From Chamaecrista fasciculata (lineage: Eukaryota > Streptophyta > Magnoliopsida > Fabales > Fabaceae): a stretch of DNA of 64,000 nucleotides. Numbering within the stretch: position 1 is the first letter of the stretch; each line of letters starts with the position of its first letter. The DNA lies in the NCBI GenBank assembly GCA_003254925.1, contig QANZ01015676.1:20257-84256 (forward strand). Direction: 5' to 3'. This document shows positions 11,442 to 22,277 of this stretch, in pieces. The position numbers and the translations under genes were made by a program. Below the pieces are notes generated by a model. That model was not told where the DNA came from. It was given only the letters and a program-made list of their open reading frames with translations, and ran no database searches.

Positions 11442-11875
11442 TTTATATAATTATATCTACTACTATACATGTCGAGAGACAATAATATTAAAATTGGAAT
11501 TGATATTAAATAAGAAACGAATCGAAATTCATCCTAAATAGTAGTACGGTTTTAATACAAAAAGTTATTTCCAATTAATTATTTGGCTTAGCGATAAAGT
11601 TGGACAGATCCACATCGAGCAACCATTTGGACCTCGCATATTATTTTGTTCGACAGTTGTGTAGAATGTTCTTTGCTAACAAAACGATGAATGTATTATA
11701 TATATAATATAGAGAGAGAGAGAGAACAAAATTTTCATTGAAATCGATCATTCATACAATTAGATGACAATGTTTGATTAAAGAAAAGTTTAATAAAAAT
11801 GGTAATAATTAGCATCTTCCTTAATGGATTTGCATATGTGGAATACTGGAATGTAATATTTGATATAAGTTCAAA

Positions 11876-12560
11876 ATCTCATTTTGGTTCTTAATGTTTA
11901 CCCTAAATTTATGTTTTAGTCTTTAATCTTTTTTTATTTGGTTTTGGTTCGTAATATTTTTCAAAAGTTTTGTTTTGATCTTAATGTGATCATATCTCTC
12001 TCACTTTAAGTATGAATGTGATGAAATGGGAATTACATGTTACATTTGATAAGTTTTTTCTTTGCCTAGCTGGGGCCGTCGGTAAACGAGATCAAAATGG
12101 GACTAAAATTGAGTATGAAAGTGAGCCGCTTTATTTAATGAAGTCGGTCATATATATCTCTCCCGTTTTAACTTTGAATGTGACGAAGTTAGAGCCACAA
12201 GGTACTCTTATGGAGTTCTTTCTTTGTCACGTTAGGACCGTTGACAAACTAGATTAAATAGTAATCCGAAAGTTGATGATATTGATGTTTTGGCCAAACT
12301 CACCTTTAGAGTACTATTTAACATTGTTTGCCAACGACTCCAATTGGATATAGAAAAAAAACTCGTTCAGATTGAGTAACTTGCATAATAACTCTAATTT
12401 CGTTGCATTCAAATTTGAAACGAGAGAAATATTGTCAACTTCATGAAACAAGCAAAACCCACTTTCGAGCCCGATTTCATGTCTGACCGATAACTCCAAT
12501 TGGGATGATCAAATTCAATAGTTAGAGACCAATTATGAAACTTATTAAAGATAAAAAATA
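11876..12560. repeat. Degenerate copy of the GGTC foldback MITE family
   Basis: The stretch starts with TCTCATTTTGGTTCTTAATG and contains the family core (CATATCTCTCTCACTTT, then GCCGTCGGTAAACGAG) with its inverted counterpart around 12300-12500. The right terminus is decayed and no TSD is seen. Confidence 0.55.
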
Positions 12561-14002
12561 ATTAAACATATATCACTAAAATGTATTATAAAATATAATA
12601 ATTATCTTACATTTTAATTATATATGTTAATTATTCATATATTCACTTCTATGAAGTATATAATACATATGCCGCCTAAAGTCAAAGTCCGGTTTCTCTT
12701 AGAAAAATAATATTGAGATTAATTAGTAAATTTGCTTAGGCTGATATGGATTATACTGTCTTAGCTTGTAGTGTTTTAGTTGGCTTTGTTTCTTTATTAA
12801 TTACCAGTATACTAGAAGCCTATAGATTATTGAATCTCAATAGCTCATTGAATAGGCAAAGTTTATTGACCAAAAAAAAAAATAGGCAAAGTTTTCAATG
12901 TTTTATCCACTGATTAAGGAATTGAACCCCTCCAAGTTAAAAAGGGTCATAAAAATCTTTTTAACAGTGACACATGCAAATTAAATGATATATGGTTTGG
13001 TAAAATGAACTTTAATTACTTTAACTTTACATTATCCTGCGTTCAAACTTTGTACATAACCCCTAGAAAGAGTTGAAGTTCACTCTCTCTACATTTATTA
13101 TAATCAATATACGTAAATATGATTAAGAATATAATGTTATTAAAATTGAAATTGGGGGACAAAGTGATCCAAACTTTCAAGTGGGATTGAATAATGATTG
13201 GTAAACGCTTGATTAAGATCACGTTTTGGGATGATCTGATCTGATCAATTTGTTATGTACACTAGAAATTGACATTAATTAATTAAAAAATAATTAGAGA
13301 TTTGGTGATAAGAGAGAATATTATGTTTTACGTAATTAATTATATTGCGGAGTAATTAACCCTTAATTAACTTTTAGTTAGAATAGAACATTCAATAAAT
13401 TAAAGTTGTTATACCTAACACGCACGCAAGAATTAGTTGGAGAGAAGGTTTAATTTTCTACATGAAAGTTTTGACCATTGTGGTTGATTCCATCGATCGA
13501 AGCATGTATATGGATAATATATATGGTCACATCTTAAGCTTTAAGTTTAAGGTCATTTTGCTAAAATAATTGGTAAATTAAGAGTGATCCAAAGCCAATG
13601 CTAAAGGTTTTCCAGACTCGATAAAGATATAAAATAAATGAGCGTCAAAAATGATAAAGGGATCGGAGTACGTACGTACGTAACATGAGTACTATTGCAT
13701 GCACATATATATATATATATATATTCAAGAAAAATAAATACCAAATGCAAATATATAGATTAATTTTTTTTTATCAATAATATATAGCTTAATTTACATG
13801 AGTTAGAGGAGAGAAATTTCTTTGTGGCCCTGATCGAGTTGTAAGTAATTTTGTAGATAATTCAGTATTTCAAGAAGTTAGTGTTTATGATCTTAAGATG
13901 GCCATTACCTTGATATTAGCTAGAGAGATCTCATACTGTTGTAAAACACTTTATTAAAACGAGCACATCCTATCCTAAACTTGCCAAAGCAAGGATTGGT
14001 TT
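12561..14002. other. Gene-free AT-rich DNA
   Basis: No gene or bounded element is recognised. A short direct duplication AATAGGCAAAGTTT occurs at about 12852 and 12881, and (AT)n at 13704-13723. Confidence 0.4.
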
Positions 14003-14007
14003 GTAAC

Positions 14008-14255
14008 TAATGGAGAATCAGAAGAAATGGAAAATACTGTATAGTGCCTTGATTCTTTCCATTTACAAAATGGGAAAATATATACTATAATGACAAAAAC
14101 AGAATGTTCTAGATTTCAGAAATCATACAACTGTCCTAATGCCTAACGAATTATGGAATATGCTCTTGTTATGACAGCTGTGAGTTATGCTGATATTTTG
14201 TAAGTTTGGATACAATGTGGTTTGGAGTGTGGTGTCTGGATGCTTATCCTCAATA
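14008..14255 (-). repeat. Copia 3' LTR
   Basis: A 248-bp LTR about 95% identical by eye to the copy at 20238-20483, with a handful of substitutions and a 2-bp length difference near GTGTGGTGTCTGG. The moderate divergence suggests an insertion that is not very recent. Confidence 0.9.
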
Positions 14256-17200
14256 CTCCCCTGCAAACTCAAGGGAGGGAAACGAACATTGAGTTTGAAA
14301 CGCAGCTCCTGAAAGCGAGACTTGGGCAAAGGTTTGGTGAGAAGATCAACAATTTGGTCCTTTGCTGATAAATGACATATTGAGACAGCTTTCATTTGAA
14401 CCTTTTCTCTAATAAAACATAAGTCTAGCTCAAGATGTTTCATGCGAGAGTGAAGAATGGGGTTGGCAGATAAGAGAACTGTGCTTAAGTTATCACAGTA
14501 AATGATAGGAGGCTCAACACATAAAGGAAAATGAAGCTCATGAAACAAGGATTTTAACCAAGTGATTTTAGAAACAACTTGAGCCAAAGCACGATATTCT
14601 GCTTCAGTTGATGATCGAGACACTGTGGGCTGCTTCTTGGAGGACCAAAATACACACAATAGCCTGAAGTGGATCGTCTATCTATGATATCAGATGCCCA
14701 ATCAGCATCAAATAGACTTGATAATCTGTTGGAAGAGGAAGCATGAAGGGTGAGGCCCATGGTTTTTATTCCTTGAAGATAGCGAAGAATCCTCTTGACA
14801 CATTGTCAATGTTCAGTGAGAGGACGATGCATAAATTGACTAACTTTATTAACCGAGTATGCTAAGTCTGGGCGAGTCACACACATGTATTGAAGAGCAC
14901 CAACAATGGATCTGTACAATGAAGGATTGTCAAAAACATCAGTACCTGTGTTGTTGAATTTAGTATTTGATGCCATCGGGATAGGCTGAGGTTTGGCTAA
15001 GTGCATGTTGGCTTTTTGAAGTAACTTAGTGGCATATTTTGTTTGACTGAGATGAAGTCCTCCAGAAGGTAACTTGGAAGCTTGAATGCCAAGAAAGTAG
15101 TGAATGTCCCCCAAATCCATAAGTGCAAATTGACAGTTGAGAGTGTGAATAAGGTGAGAAAGTTCAGTAGGGGCACTGCTAGTAAGAATAATGTCATCGA
15201 CATAAACAAGGAGATAAGTAACAGAGGTTGGAGTGAACTTAACAAATAAGGAATTGTCACTATGAGTGTTGGTAAAACCAAGGGATCGAAGGGTAATGGT
15301 AAGCTTCTCAAACCAAGCTCTAGGAGCTTGTTTGAGACCATACAATGACTTGTGAAGTCTGCATACTGTGGAAGAGTCACCCTTGATGAATCCTGGAGGT
15401 TGAGACATATAAACTTCCACATGAATCACTCCCTCTGGAGAAAGACATTTGTAACCTTTGTATTTGGAACAATAACCAAGAAAAACACATTGTTTGGAAC
15501 AAAATTCAAGTTTATTATGATTATAGGATCGAAGATGAGGGTAGCATGCACAACCAAAAACTTTAAAATAGGAGTAATCAGGGGAAGTGGTGTATAAAGT
15601 GGCAAATGGTGATGAATTATGAAGAGTTGGTGTAGGTAGACGGTTAATGACATGTATGGCAGTTGAAAAAGCTGCATTCCAAAATTTTTGAGGTAGAGAA
15701 GCTTTGGCAAGTAAAGAAAGACCCATTTCCACAATATGTCTATGCTTTCTTTCAGCTAAGCCATTTTGCTCGGGTGTATAGGGACATGACATGCGATGGA
15801 GAATCCCATTTTCATTAAAAAAGGATGTGAGAGCAATGAATTCACCCCCTCCATCAGATTGGAAAGCTTTGATTTTACTGTGAAATTGAGTTTCAACCAT
15901 GACTTTGAATTGTTTGAAAACAGATGCTACTTCAGATTTTTTCTTAAGTAAATAAAGCCAAGTGAATCTTGTATATGCATTAGTAAATATGACATAATAC
16001 AGAAAACCATCTATAGATACATGTGTTGGACCCCAAATATTTGAGTGGATCAATTCAAAAGGATGAGAATAGACGGTATCATATGAAGAAAAGGGAAGGT
16101 TGTGAGATTTAGAAATGCAACAAATAGAACATAAACTAGAACTTTTATTATAACTGGCCACATTACAAGCATTCAGTACATGATTGACAGTAGATGTAGA
16201 AGCATGACCAAGGCGACAATGCCATAGATTAAATAAAGACTCAGAACAAGAAGACTTGGAAGACAGAAGAGCAGTGACACAAGATGATGTAGGTGAGACA
16301 GCAGAATAGTGAGCTTGCAGAGGCAATTTATCAAAAACATAGAGACCATTCCTAAGAGTGCCCTGAATTAAAACTCTCTTGGTATCCTGACATTTGACAA
16401 AGCAAGAGTTAGAATGAAACTCAAAGAAGACAGGATTATCAGTAGTGAATTGAGAAACACTAAGTAAGTTTTTAGAAGCTTGAGGAACATGTAAGACATT
16501 AGGCATAAGAAGAGAATGAGAAGGGGAAATCTGTACTTTAGTGCTACCTATATGTTTAATAGAGATACCTGAACCATTTGCCAAATGAAGTTGTTCTGTG
16601 CCTCCATATTCATAAGGACTACCAAGATTGCTAATGGAAGAAGAAACATGATTATTGGCACCAGAATCTGGATACCAGGAGGAGTCAAAAGGCATATCTG
16701 GAGAGGTTAATAAAGCCTGAATAGGTGGGTTAGTACCAAAACGATTGTTGTTGTAACTGGAAGGTCTAGGAAAGGAAGAATCATGGGAGAAAGGACTAAT
16801 ATAGTTGTGGTTAAATCGATGATAGCACTGCCATGCCATGTGTCCTCCACGACCACAAACTTGACATTGAAGTCTGGAATTACCAAAGCGACCTCCACGA
16901 CCACGGCCTCCTCTGAAGTTATTGCGACCACCAAATCTGCCCCCTTGATGCTGAGGGGAAGTAGGGAAGCGAGGAGTAGGAGAAGAGGGTTGAGAGAAAG
17001 GTTTGGACACTTTGGGAGCTTGAGAACTTTGAGTTTGAGCAAGATTTGCACTAACAGCAGTGGAGGTGGTCTCTTGAACTTTTCTATACGTTCCTCTTGT
17101 GCAATCAACAAACTTTCAATAGCATTGACAGCATATGAATCTATACGAGAAGTAACAAACACGACAAAGCCATTATAGTCTTCAGGAAAGCCCTCTAGTA

Positions 17201-17722
17201 TAGCTTCAATATTGTCAGTAGAGGAAACTTCATAACCGACAGAGAAAAGGCTATCAATAATTTTTTTAAGTTTCAAGAGATACTCTGAGCAAGTCATGGA
17301 GCCTTTCTTGTGATTGCGAAGCTGAGTTTTGAGTTGATGAATTTTGGCTTTGGTTTGAGAAGCAAAGAAAATGTCAAGTTGGTTCCAGACTTGAAAAGAA
17401 TACTCACAACCAACCATGCGAGTGTGAAGACTATCAGACATTGAGGCAAGAAGCCAAGATAATAAGAGTTGATCTTGTTGTTCCCAGCTTAAAAATTCTT
17501 CACTGAGATTGTCAGCTTCAGCATCTGCAGGAGTTTTAAATTTCTGAGGAATGGCTTGAGCGCCAAGAAGAAACTTTTGCAGCTTATAGCCTTTAATGGT
17601 GGCCATAGCTTGCTGTTTCCAGGGAAGGCAATTGTCATCGGTTAGCTTGATAGAGACTGGGTGAGGGTCAAATTTCTGAGCAACAAGAGTAGAGGGAAGA
17701 ATAGATGGAATGGAGGGTGAAG

Positions 17723-20153
17723 TGTTGGAGATTGTGCCCTAGGGCCAATCATTTTATAAATATGTTTTGAACATATTAATTAATTTATGGAGATAAATTA
17801 ATGGTTATCATATTATTAGCGTGTTTACTATGATAACAATCCTTGATTAATTATATGATAAATAATCTAAAACTGTCCCTGGTCGATCATTCACGTGGGA
17901 GCGTAAATGAACCAAGACCAGCATGACCTCGGTGTATAGAGATACATGCACTAGATGCTTCTCGAGAGTCATGATGCAATTATGTAAGGGTTACAAGTTG
18001 CTGGACCGACCCGGAGAGTCCTGCATGGGTTTAGTCATAAGCGAGCCTCTCCTGTACACCTGTCATGATAGCCTTAGACCTGAGGTCTTGACTATTCCGG
18101 CATTGTAGTTGTCAGACTTTGGCCTAGTCTAACGTTGCCCGTAACAGGGTAGCCATAAGGGCTAGGTACGGGTTTGGTTGATTGCCGTGCTGAGGAATGT
18201 GGTTGACCAAGATGGGATTTTGTCCCTCATTAAGATGAGAGATATTTAACTGGGCCCCTCGATGAGTCTGTCCAAGGAATGTGTGGCCACACAAGGATAT
18301 GGGACTAACTCAGGAAATCGAGAAAGTTGTGGTTTGGATTATGGATGACAATCCCGTGCCTAATCCAGGACCAAAATATCGTGAGACAATAGGAATTATG
18401 ACAAGGTGGTACTTAGGTTAAGTCGTTAACGTTAAAGCGATAACTCGCGTGTTTTGGGTAGTCGTGATGGCTTGCTAGAGTCCGCTCTCGACTTGTGAGT
18501 CATAAAAATGACTTGCTGCCAACTTCACGTGAGGCCTGCTGGGTCACACATGAGCAGGATCAAGATGCCGCACTGGGACACGAATTAGGGTTAATTCGTG
18601 AGTCACTTCGGTGACACAATTTAAGACATAGCTAAATGTCTTAGGACATTGAATCTTGTCTTAAATAAATATCTATGAATATGACATTTAAATTAGTTGG
18701 ACAAATATATATATATATATATTAATTGTAAATAGTTTACAATTAAATTCTTGTTTAAAATATTAGGGAATAATAAATTAAATAGATTTCCTAAAAGTTA
18801 GGAGATTATTGATTTATTAAATTCACTAATATTTGGGATAACAAGATAATGGGGTGGCGCCCTTTTTGGTCTAATTTAATTAATGAAAATGTTTTGTTAA
18901 TTAAATAAAGATAACAAGATTTGAATTTGAATTCAAGATATGATTTTGATTTCAAGATTCAAATTTGAATTAAGATATTAGGGTAATATTTTAATTCAAT
19001 ATTATTAGGGAATTTGAATTCAAAATTCAAATTTGAATTAAAGATATTAGGGTAATATTTTAATTCAATAATGAATTTAAATTCAAGGATTATCTTTTTG
19101 AAAAGATTCTGGATCTGAAATATTAAAGTAATATTTTAATTCAATAATCTTTAAAAGATAACTAGTAGGATATAATTACCTAAAGAGTTTGGGTTGTTAT
19201 GAAATTCCCTTCTTGAAGATGAGGAGTATGGCGCATATCTTAAATTTCTTGGGGAGCAAGATTTGATCTTGTGTTTTGAATTTAAAGATATGGGCCAAAT
19301 CGAATTTCCTAATTAAAATTATTAAAGTAATATTTTAATTATAAAATTTAAAAGCCTCATGACTCATTCCAACCAATAGGATTTAAGGAATCAAGATTTG
19401 GTTTCAAGATTTGATCTTGTAGACCAAGATTTCGATTTACCCATTAAGTTTTTGAATTATAATATTAGTGTAATATTATAAATCAAAGATATTGGGAATC
19501 CTTATCCAAGATTTGAGGGATTCACTAAATAGTTTAGTAAAACCCAAACTCTAGGAATGAGAAGCTATATAAACACACATGCATAAGGGAAGGTAACCAA
19601 TGAATTTTGTGAGACAAAATTTCGCCTAGTTCTTCCTAGAGAGAGAAGAAAATTGCCAAGCTTAAGTTTTAGAGAGAGAAAGTCGAGTTCTTCTTTAGAG
19701 AGAGAATATTGACCTAAACCCTAAAACACCTAGCTCCTTGTGCTTGTTTTTGCGCCACTCTAGGGAATTCAAGAAAGGGTCCTTGAAATTCCACTTTTGT
19801 TTTGAAGATTCAAGAAGTGTTCTTAAGTCTCAACCGTTTGTTCTTGAACATTCAAGAACTGTTCTTGAGCATTCAAGATTCATAGATAACTGTTCCCGTT
19901 TTCACTTGGGAAGAAGTGAAGGAGGCTAGCACCTGGGCATCTGCCAAACTGCTCGTGTGGATCACCGGTAGAGGAAGGACACTCAAAGTGGACTTCTCAA
20001 TTCGCAAGTTCATACGCACCGATTAAATTATGGTAAATTTCTTTCCTTAACTGATATAAATGTTGATAGTGGATCCTGGAGAGGAATCATAGGGAAGCCA
20101 AAAATTTTAATTTACCGTGTTTTCCGCTGCGCCAACCCTATGATTTCCCAACA
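17723..20153 (+). mobile_element. 2.4-kb solo LTR nested in copia gag
   Basis: It starts TGTTGGAGATTG and ends GATTTCCCAACA (TG...CA with a short terminal inverted repeat). It is flanked by a perfect 5-bp TSD TGAAG (17718-17722, 20154-20158). Removing it with one TSD restores the copia gag frame, which shows that it is an insertion. A promoter-like TATATAAA lies at 19566-19573, giving a U3 of about 1.85 kb. There is no primer site, polypurine tract or coding region inside, so this is a single LTR left by recombination between two LTRs. Strong similarity to 62831-63252 and 63253-64000 shows that the family is multicopy here. The family is not named. Confidence 0.9.
19566..19573 (+). promoter_or_regulatory. 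LTR TATA box
   Basis: TATATAAA in GAAGCTATATAAACACACATG, about 580 bp before the 3' end of the solo LTR. Its position suits the U3/R promoter of that LTR in the plus orientation. Confidence 0.6.
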
Positions 20154-20221
20154 TGAAGATGTAGCTGCGTTTGCAGCAGAGGTGGCAGAAATTGGGGAAT
20201 CTGCCATGACACAGGCTAGAA

Positions 20222-20237
20222 CCAGGCTCTGATACCA
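20222..20237 (-). other. Copia primer-binding site (initiator tRNA-Met)
   Basis: On the minus strand TGGTATCAGAGCCTGG directly follows the 5' LTR end ...CTCCATTA with no spacer. TGGTATCAGAGC is complementary to the 3' end of plant initiator tRNA-Met, the usual primer of copia elements. Confidence 0.9.
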
Positions 20238-20483
20238 TAATGGAGAATCAGAAGAAATGGAAAATATTGTATATTTCCTTGATTCTTTCCATTTACAGAA
20301 TGGGAAAATATATACTGTAATGACAAAAACAGAATGTTCTAGATTTCAGAAATCATACAGCTGTCCTAATGCCTAATGAATTATGGAATATGCTCTTGTT
20401 ATGACAGCTGTGAGTTATGCTGATATTTTGTAGGTTTGGATACAATGTGGTTTGGAGTGTGGTCTGGATGCTTATCCTCAATA
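20238..20483 (-). repeat. Copia 5' LTR
   Basis: A 246-bp partner of the LTR at 14008-14255. Its outer end TATTGAGG is next to the TSD (20484-20488) and its inner end abuts the primer-binding site. Confidence 0.9.
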
Positions 20484-20488
20484 GTAAC

Positions 20489-21589
20489 GACTCCCACTTT
20501 GAGAAAATTGTTGAGTCCAGGACACCTTATAAGACTTTAGAATATTAGACTCTTCAATTTCAAAAATTAGCTTTTGAAGTGTAATTATCCTAAGAGTTTA
20601 AACTCATTACAAACTTACAATGGTGCTTTCATTGAGGTTGGAAAACCACACTACTAAAAATTATTAGTTATTAAGATTAGAGAACCTAAAATCTTATAAA
20701 GTACTTTATACCCAAGAACCTCTTTAATGGAGGACTTGTTAAATGGTTCATCCTAAATATATAGTTTTTTTTTAATATTTTAATGTTGTGACAAATTATT
20801 ATTTTTGCAAATAATATTTAATATATTTTTATATTCTTTAATACTCTATGTTTTATCTTATATTAATATATAATTGATAGATTGATCAACGTAACTAATA
20901 AAATATAATATAGAAATACACAATTAATTCAAACAATTCTCAAAATTTATTCTTATTTTTAAAAGTTAAGAATAATATGTACAAATAGCTTGATGCATAC
21001 AATATGAAGACGTACGTACATGTGTCCAAATATGATTGAAGATAAGAAGTGGGGTTGATAAGAGCTAGAGATCAATTAATGAATTCAATGGTTCATTGCA
21101 TATTCTTTGGGAGATTCTTACAAGTTACAAGAGAATACAATACTAAAACAATATATAAACATCAATCACATTGAAGTCTCACTCCAATAATAACAAGTGA
21201 TTGCCAAAAAGAGACAGCTTCACCATTTGAAGTTTTTTAATTTGCGACATCCTTTTCTATACTTCATTTGTCATTTTGTCTCTACCCATTTTCGAACATT
21301 GAATTTGAACATGCTAGCTTCAATACTTGGCCAGAAACACCACAACATTATTCTCGATCAAATTGAAATTGGAATTTTTCTTATTCTTTTATAAATTCAT
21401 ATAACATTTCTAAGTTGATTATTACAAGAAGTTAAAACAAACCCTACCTAAAAGTCACTACTTGTTTAATATTTTTATGTTGTCTTCACACATTAATTAC
21501 AGCGATTTTTTATTATGTAATAATCTCAAAAAATAAAAGATTTACATTTTAAAGTTTATATACATTATATTACCAAATCATAAGGGGAA
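20489..21589. other. Gene-free AT-rich DNA
   Basis: No gene or bounded element is recognised. The plus-strand frame at 21197-21394 has no nameable domain. Confidence 0.4.
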
Positions 21590-21916
21590 TTATCTTGAAT
21601 TGACTCTGATGAAATAATAAAAATATGACCAATTTTATTTATTTAATCGATTGTAAAATAAGCATTGCATTTTTGGAATTTCGATTTAACTTTATTTGTT
21701 GACGATCCGAACTGATCAATGGAGAAATTACTCTTACAAAGTAACACATAACTCTGGACTCATCACATTCGAATTTGAAACGAGAAAAATATGATAACAT
21801 TCAATAATTTGGAATTAAAATAATTTTTTTTCCAACATTTAGAAAATATAAATATTTTGAAATATAAAGGACCAAAATGGCAATTAATGCACAGGACCAC
21901 AATGAGCCTTGACCAA
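21590..21916. repeat. Right half of a GGTC foldback MITE copy
   Basis: It contains TATGACCAATTTTATTT, TTAACTTTATTTGTTGACGA and GAAACGAGAAAAATATG, then ends GGACCACAATGAGCCTTGACC at 21916. This corresponds to the right half of the complete copies; the left half is missing. Confidence 0.5.
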
Positions 21917-22277
21917 TTAACAAATTCAATGATCAAATCTTATACCACATATATAAAAAATAACATATGCAATTAGCTAGTTTTGAACCTTAAAAAGAAA
22001 AACAATAAGATTGAATTATTTAACATAAAAAATGTGTCACTTTCTTTTAATTACCTCTATAATGTATAATCTGAACCTTAATTGCCATACAACACAATCA
22101 CCAAAAGGACACCAAAAAATCACAGGAACAAACCGCGTACACTCCAATATTTCCAATATCTCCTTTAATATCCACTACAATTTCGTTACAAAAATTCCTT
22201 CTTTTTTTTTTAATTATCATACACATATATATAGATATAAATTAAAATTTATTACAATATGATCACCTCTCCAAAGT

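Larger units (their letters stand above)
14123..20207 (-). pseudogene. Broken copia gag-pol polyprotein
   Basis: Order on the minus strand: gag start at 20207 (18 codons, then the solo-LTR insertion), gag body 17717-17010, zinc knuckle C-x2-C-x4-H-x4-C (about 16870), protease DSGANNH (about 16660), integrase zinc site (LWHCRLGH...C-x2-C, about 16230-16115), DDE integrase core (about 16060-15650), RT with SLYGLKQAPRAW (about 15340) and YVDD (about 15200), and RNase H ending near 14250. Damage: a frameshift between the gag body and zinc knuckle (about 17060-17010), and an in-frame deletion at about 15420 joining the integrase C-terminus to late RT, losing the N-terminal half of RT. A Trp-to-stop change (TGA) lies at about 14806 and a frameshift inside RNase H at about 14660. 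It cannot make active enzymes. Confidence 0.9.
14008..20483 (-). mobile_element. Defective Ty1/copia retrotransposon with TA...TA LTRs
   Basis: The element reads on the minus strand and is bounded by a perfect 5-bp TSD (plus-strand GTAAC at 14003-14007 and 20484-20488). LTRs lie at 14008-14255 and 20238-20483. A primer site TGGTATCAGAGC (initiator tRNA-Met) abuts the 5' LTR at 20237-20226. A purine tract TGCAGGGGAG lies directly before the 3' LTR (14265-14256). The LTRs begin TATTGAGG and end CTCCATTA, so the termini are TA...TA rather than TG...CA; both TSD and primer-site positions support this. Without the 2431-bp nested solo LTR the element would be about 4.0 kb, shorter than a full copia because pol carries a large deletion. 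Confidence 0.9.

Noticed and set aside
14011..14253. Copia LTR boundaries at canonical TG...CA (TGGAG...CCTCA on the plus strand).
   Set aside because: Those ends leave no TSD and separate the primer site and purine tract from the LTR; the TA...TA limits give a perfect 5-bp TSD with both landmarks abutting.
15352..15597. Plus-strand frames over copia pol.
   Set aside because: They are antisense shadows of integrase and RT coding sequence.
17923..18108. 61-residue open frame.
   Set aside because: It lies within the solo LTR and is not conserved as a frame in the sister LTR at 63253.
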